A stretch of DNA of 15,691 nucleotides, taken from the NCBI GenBank assembly GCA_041608535.1, contig JBFISM010000088.1:1-15691 (forward strand), written 5' to 3'. The translations under genes and the position numbers were made by a program. The notes under the pieces were generated by a model, which was given only the letters and a program-made list of their open reading frames with translations, ran no database searches and was not told where the DNA came from. Numbering within the stretch: position 1 is the stretch's first letter; each line of letters starts with the position of its first letter. This stretch comes from JBFISM01 sp041608535 (GTDB taxonomy: Bacteria; Actinomycetota; Acidimicrobiia; Spongiisociales; UBA5794). Shown piece by piece: positions 13,594-15,691 of this stretch.

Positions 13594-15691
13594 ATGTCGA
13601 GACGTACGCATGCGTTCACGGTGCTGACGGTGTTCTTGTTGGTGACAGCTGTGCTTGCGCCGGGCGCGGCCGCACAGGAGGGTCCGGTGATGCGCGCCGA
13701 CCCGCAAAACGATGCCGTGTGGGGCCATGGCTGGGTGGCGAACGACTCCGTCGATGTCTTCGTCAACAGCACACTCATCACTTCGCTACCCACGACACCC
13801 GAAGGTGATTTCTGGCCCGATGAGCAGCCAATTGCCGTCGATGTCGGAGATCTCGTCGAGGTGGAGCAAGGCGCCACGGTCAAGTCGCACATCGTGTTCG
13901 ACCTAGCCGTCACGGGTGTCGACGCCGACGCCGACACGATCACCGGCACCGCACCGGTGGGGACGCAGATCAACACACACTTCACCGATCAGCCGGCCGA
14001 CGACCCCCACCGCCTGGCGACGGCAGACGCTGCCGGCGTCTGGGTCGCCGACTTCAGCACGCCGGGCCCACTCCCCGGCGAGGACAACACGATCGACCTC
14101 GGCCCGGGCACGAGCGGCCTCTCGGTGGCGCCGGGCGATGGGGACGGTGATCTCACCGTGGTCACGTGGCACATCCCGAATCCGCACTTCCGGGTCGATC
14201 CGGGAATGCCGTGGTCGAACGAAGGCGATCAGATCTTCGGTCATGGATGGCAGCCCAACGCGACGCTCGACATCTTCGTGAACGGGATCCTCGAGTGGTC
14301 GACGACCACCGATGACGATGGACACTTCCACGTCGGCTGGGACGGTCTGGTCGACGTCCACCTCGGCGATCTCGTCGAGGTGACCGATTACTTCACCACC
14401 AAGGACCACACCGTCCTGTACGTGGAACCGACCGATCTCGACCCGGTGGCAGACACGATCGCAGGAACGACCGATCCGAACGCGGCTGTGCTCGTGGAGC
14501 TCCACGAGCCGGACACTGTCTGGCGCGCTGAGATAGCCGACGACAGCGGCGCGTTCTCAGCCGACTTCTCGGTCCCCGGGGTCCATCCGGACGAGATGGT
14601 GCAGGATGTGACCCCCGGGATGCCGGGCTCAGTCGACCGGATGGACGACGACGGGGACGGAACCAGGGTGCATTTCCGGGTCCCCAATCCGGTGTTCAAC
14701 GTCAACTACCAGGACAGCGGCCTCTTTGGCCATGAGTGGATGCCGAACAACACAGTCGACGTCTTGGTGAACGGGACCCTCGTCGGAACGCCACCGACCG
14801 ACGACAACGGCGACTTCGGCCTCGACGGCATCGTCATCAACCCGGGCGACACTGTCGAAGTCAGCCAGGGTGACACGACGAAGTCGACGGTCGTCACCGC
14901 GCTCGACATCACTCTCGTCGACGAGGCGGCCGACACGGTGAGCGGCACGGCCGCGCCGGGAAGCTCCGTGCACGTGTGGGTGCACGATGACGTTGGCACG
15001 TGGCGCAATGAGGTCGTGGACGGTTCCGGCAACTTCACCGCCAACTTCGCAATACCCGGCGACGAGGACGGCGAAGACCTCACCGCCGACCTCACGATGT
15101 TCAGCAACGGTGCCTCTGCCCAGTTCGACGACGACGACGACTCCACCTTCGTCTTCTGGAGAGTGCCCAACCCGGCGTTCACCGTGGAGACGCCGTATGA
15201 CGTGTGGGCGCAGCATTCGGCGTGGGTGGAGGACCGCACCATCACGTTGCATGTCGATGACGACATGGACCTCAGCAACGGGTTCTTGTATACCACCTCG
15301 ACGACCAGCTACCGGTTCGGACCCGAGGACTGGGCCGTGGAATGGAACTTCCATCTCGAAGGTCTCTTCGAGCTCATGCCCGGTCACGTCGTCACGGTGG
15401 ACGACGGGGTCGACATCACCAAGACGCTCGTGGTCCACGATCTCGAAATCACCGACATCGACCAAGACAACGACACCCTCACCGGCACCGGCCCGATCGG
15501 CGCCACCATCGAAGTCAACGTCGGTAACGAAGCAGGCGGAGCACATCGCACCGTCACGGTCGCAGCCGACGGCACCTGGTTCGCCGACTTCTCGGTCCCC
15601 GGACCCGAACCGCACGAGCAGGACATCTTCGACATCGCCATCGGCAGCGGAGGAGCCGCCCAGATCTTCGACGACGACGGCGACTCCACCC
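13594..15691 (+). CDS. Large secreted repeat protein, 5' part (runs off the window)
   Basis: The frame is open from ATG 13594 to the window end: 699 residues, no stop. Residues 1-27 form a Sec signal peptide (MSRRTH, hydrophobic core, AAA before Gln28); there is no lipobox. The rest is four modules of about 160-180 residues. Each has an A part around GHGWxPNxTVDVFVNG (44, 216, 379; diverged near 540) ending in GDxVEV...TK, and a B part around DTITGTAxPG...GxFxADFSVPG, ending in an aspartate cluster and W-x-(I/V)PNPxF. The GTAxPG and DxxGxF patterns resemble bacterial Ig-like beta-sandwich domains (inference). There is no cysteine, and only four lysines, one per module (97, 270, 430, 610). The protein is very acidic. 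It is probably exported or surface-bound; the function is unknown, as the C-terminus with any anchor is not visible. Confidence 0.85.
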   Translation, partial: MSRRTHAFTVLTVFLLVTAVLAPGAAAQEGPVMRADPQNDAVWGHGWVANDSVDVFVNSTLITSLPTTPEGDFWPDEQPIAVDVGDLVEVEQGATVKSHIVFDLAVTGVDADADTITGTAPVGTQINTHFTDQPADDPHRLATADAAGVWVADFSTPGPLPGEDNTIDLGPGTSGLSVAPGDGDGDLTVVTWHIPNPHFRVDPGMPWSNEGDQIFGHGWQPNATLDIFVNGILEWSTTTDDDGHFHVGWDGLVDVHLGDLVEVTDYFTTKDHTVLYVEPTDLDPVADTIAGTTDPNAAVLVELHEPDTVWRAEIADDSGAFSADFSVPGVHPDEMVQDVTPGMPGSVDRMDDDGDGTRVHFRVPNPVFNVNYQDSGLFGHEWMPNNTVDVLVNGTLVGTPPTDDNGDFGLDGIVINPGDTVEVSQGDTTKSTVVTALDITLVDEAADTVSGTAAPGSSVHVWVHDDVGTWRNEVVDGSGNFTANFAIPGDEDGEDLTADLTMFSNGASAQFDDDDDSTFVFWRVPNPAFTVETPYDVWAQHSAWVEDRTITLHVDDDMDLSNGFLYTTSTTSYRFGPEDWAVEWNFHLEGLFELMPGHVVTVDDGVDITKTLVVHDLEITDIDQDNDTLTGTGPIGATIEVNVGNEAGGAHRTVTVAADGTWFADFSVPGPEPHEQDIFDIAIGSGGAAQIFDDDGDST

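Noticed and set aside
14629..15615. 328-codon minus-strand frame opposite the exoprotein gene
   Set aside because: Valine- and aspartate-rich mirror of the repetitive GAC/GTC codons; the plus strand has a signal peptide, ribosome site and modular conservation.

Overview
The window is GC-rich chromosomal DNA from an actinobacterium. Gene order is the main evidence: hom, rho, rpmE, prfA, prmC/sua5, glyA and the atp operon occur in the same relative order as in Mycobacterium and Streptomyces. I suspect a deep-branching lineage such as Acidimicrobiia. The reasons are a DUF1385 gene between rpmE and prfA, missing thrC/thrB and wecA/rfe, and a large acidic repeat exoprotein next door. This placement is inference.

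Layout. Everything from 1 to 12820 is read on the minus strand; genes after that are on the plus strand. In transcription order from the right, the minus strand carries: hom (homoserine dehydrogenase); an 840-base non-coding stretch with fresh tandem repeats; rho; rpmE (an L31 without cysteine); a DUF1385 membrane protein; prfA; a single reading frame fusing prmC to a TsaC/Sua5-type domain; glyA; then a promoter and the F-type ATP synthase operon atpZ, atpI-like, atpB, atpE, atpF, atpH and the first 261 codons of atpA, which is cut by the window edge. Spacing inside the atp operon is tight (0 to 33 nt, with GTGA or ATGA overlaps), so it is one transcription unit.

Functionally, the middle block is translation and termination machinery: Rho terminates transcription, L31 is a ribosomal protein, RF1 releases peptides, PrmC methylates the GGQ glutamine of RF1, and TsaC makes the precursor of the t6A tRNA modification. 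GlyA supplies one-carbon units, and Hom feeds threonine and methionine synthesis.

On the plus strand are a MOSC-domain protein (12878-13390), a strongly foldable leader of about 170 nt (13401-13568), and the first 699 codons of a large secreted, lysine-poor, aspartate-rich repeat protein (13594 to the end of the window).

The most unusual items are the repeat exoprotein with exactly one lysine per module and its structured leader, the linkerless PrmC-TsaC fusion, the 109-bp near-identical tandem repeat abutting a candidate rho promoter where thrC/thrB would lie in relatives, and a possible six-codon leader ORF coupled to atpZ.
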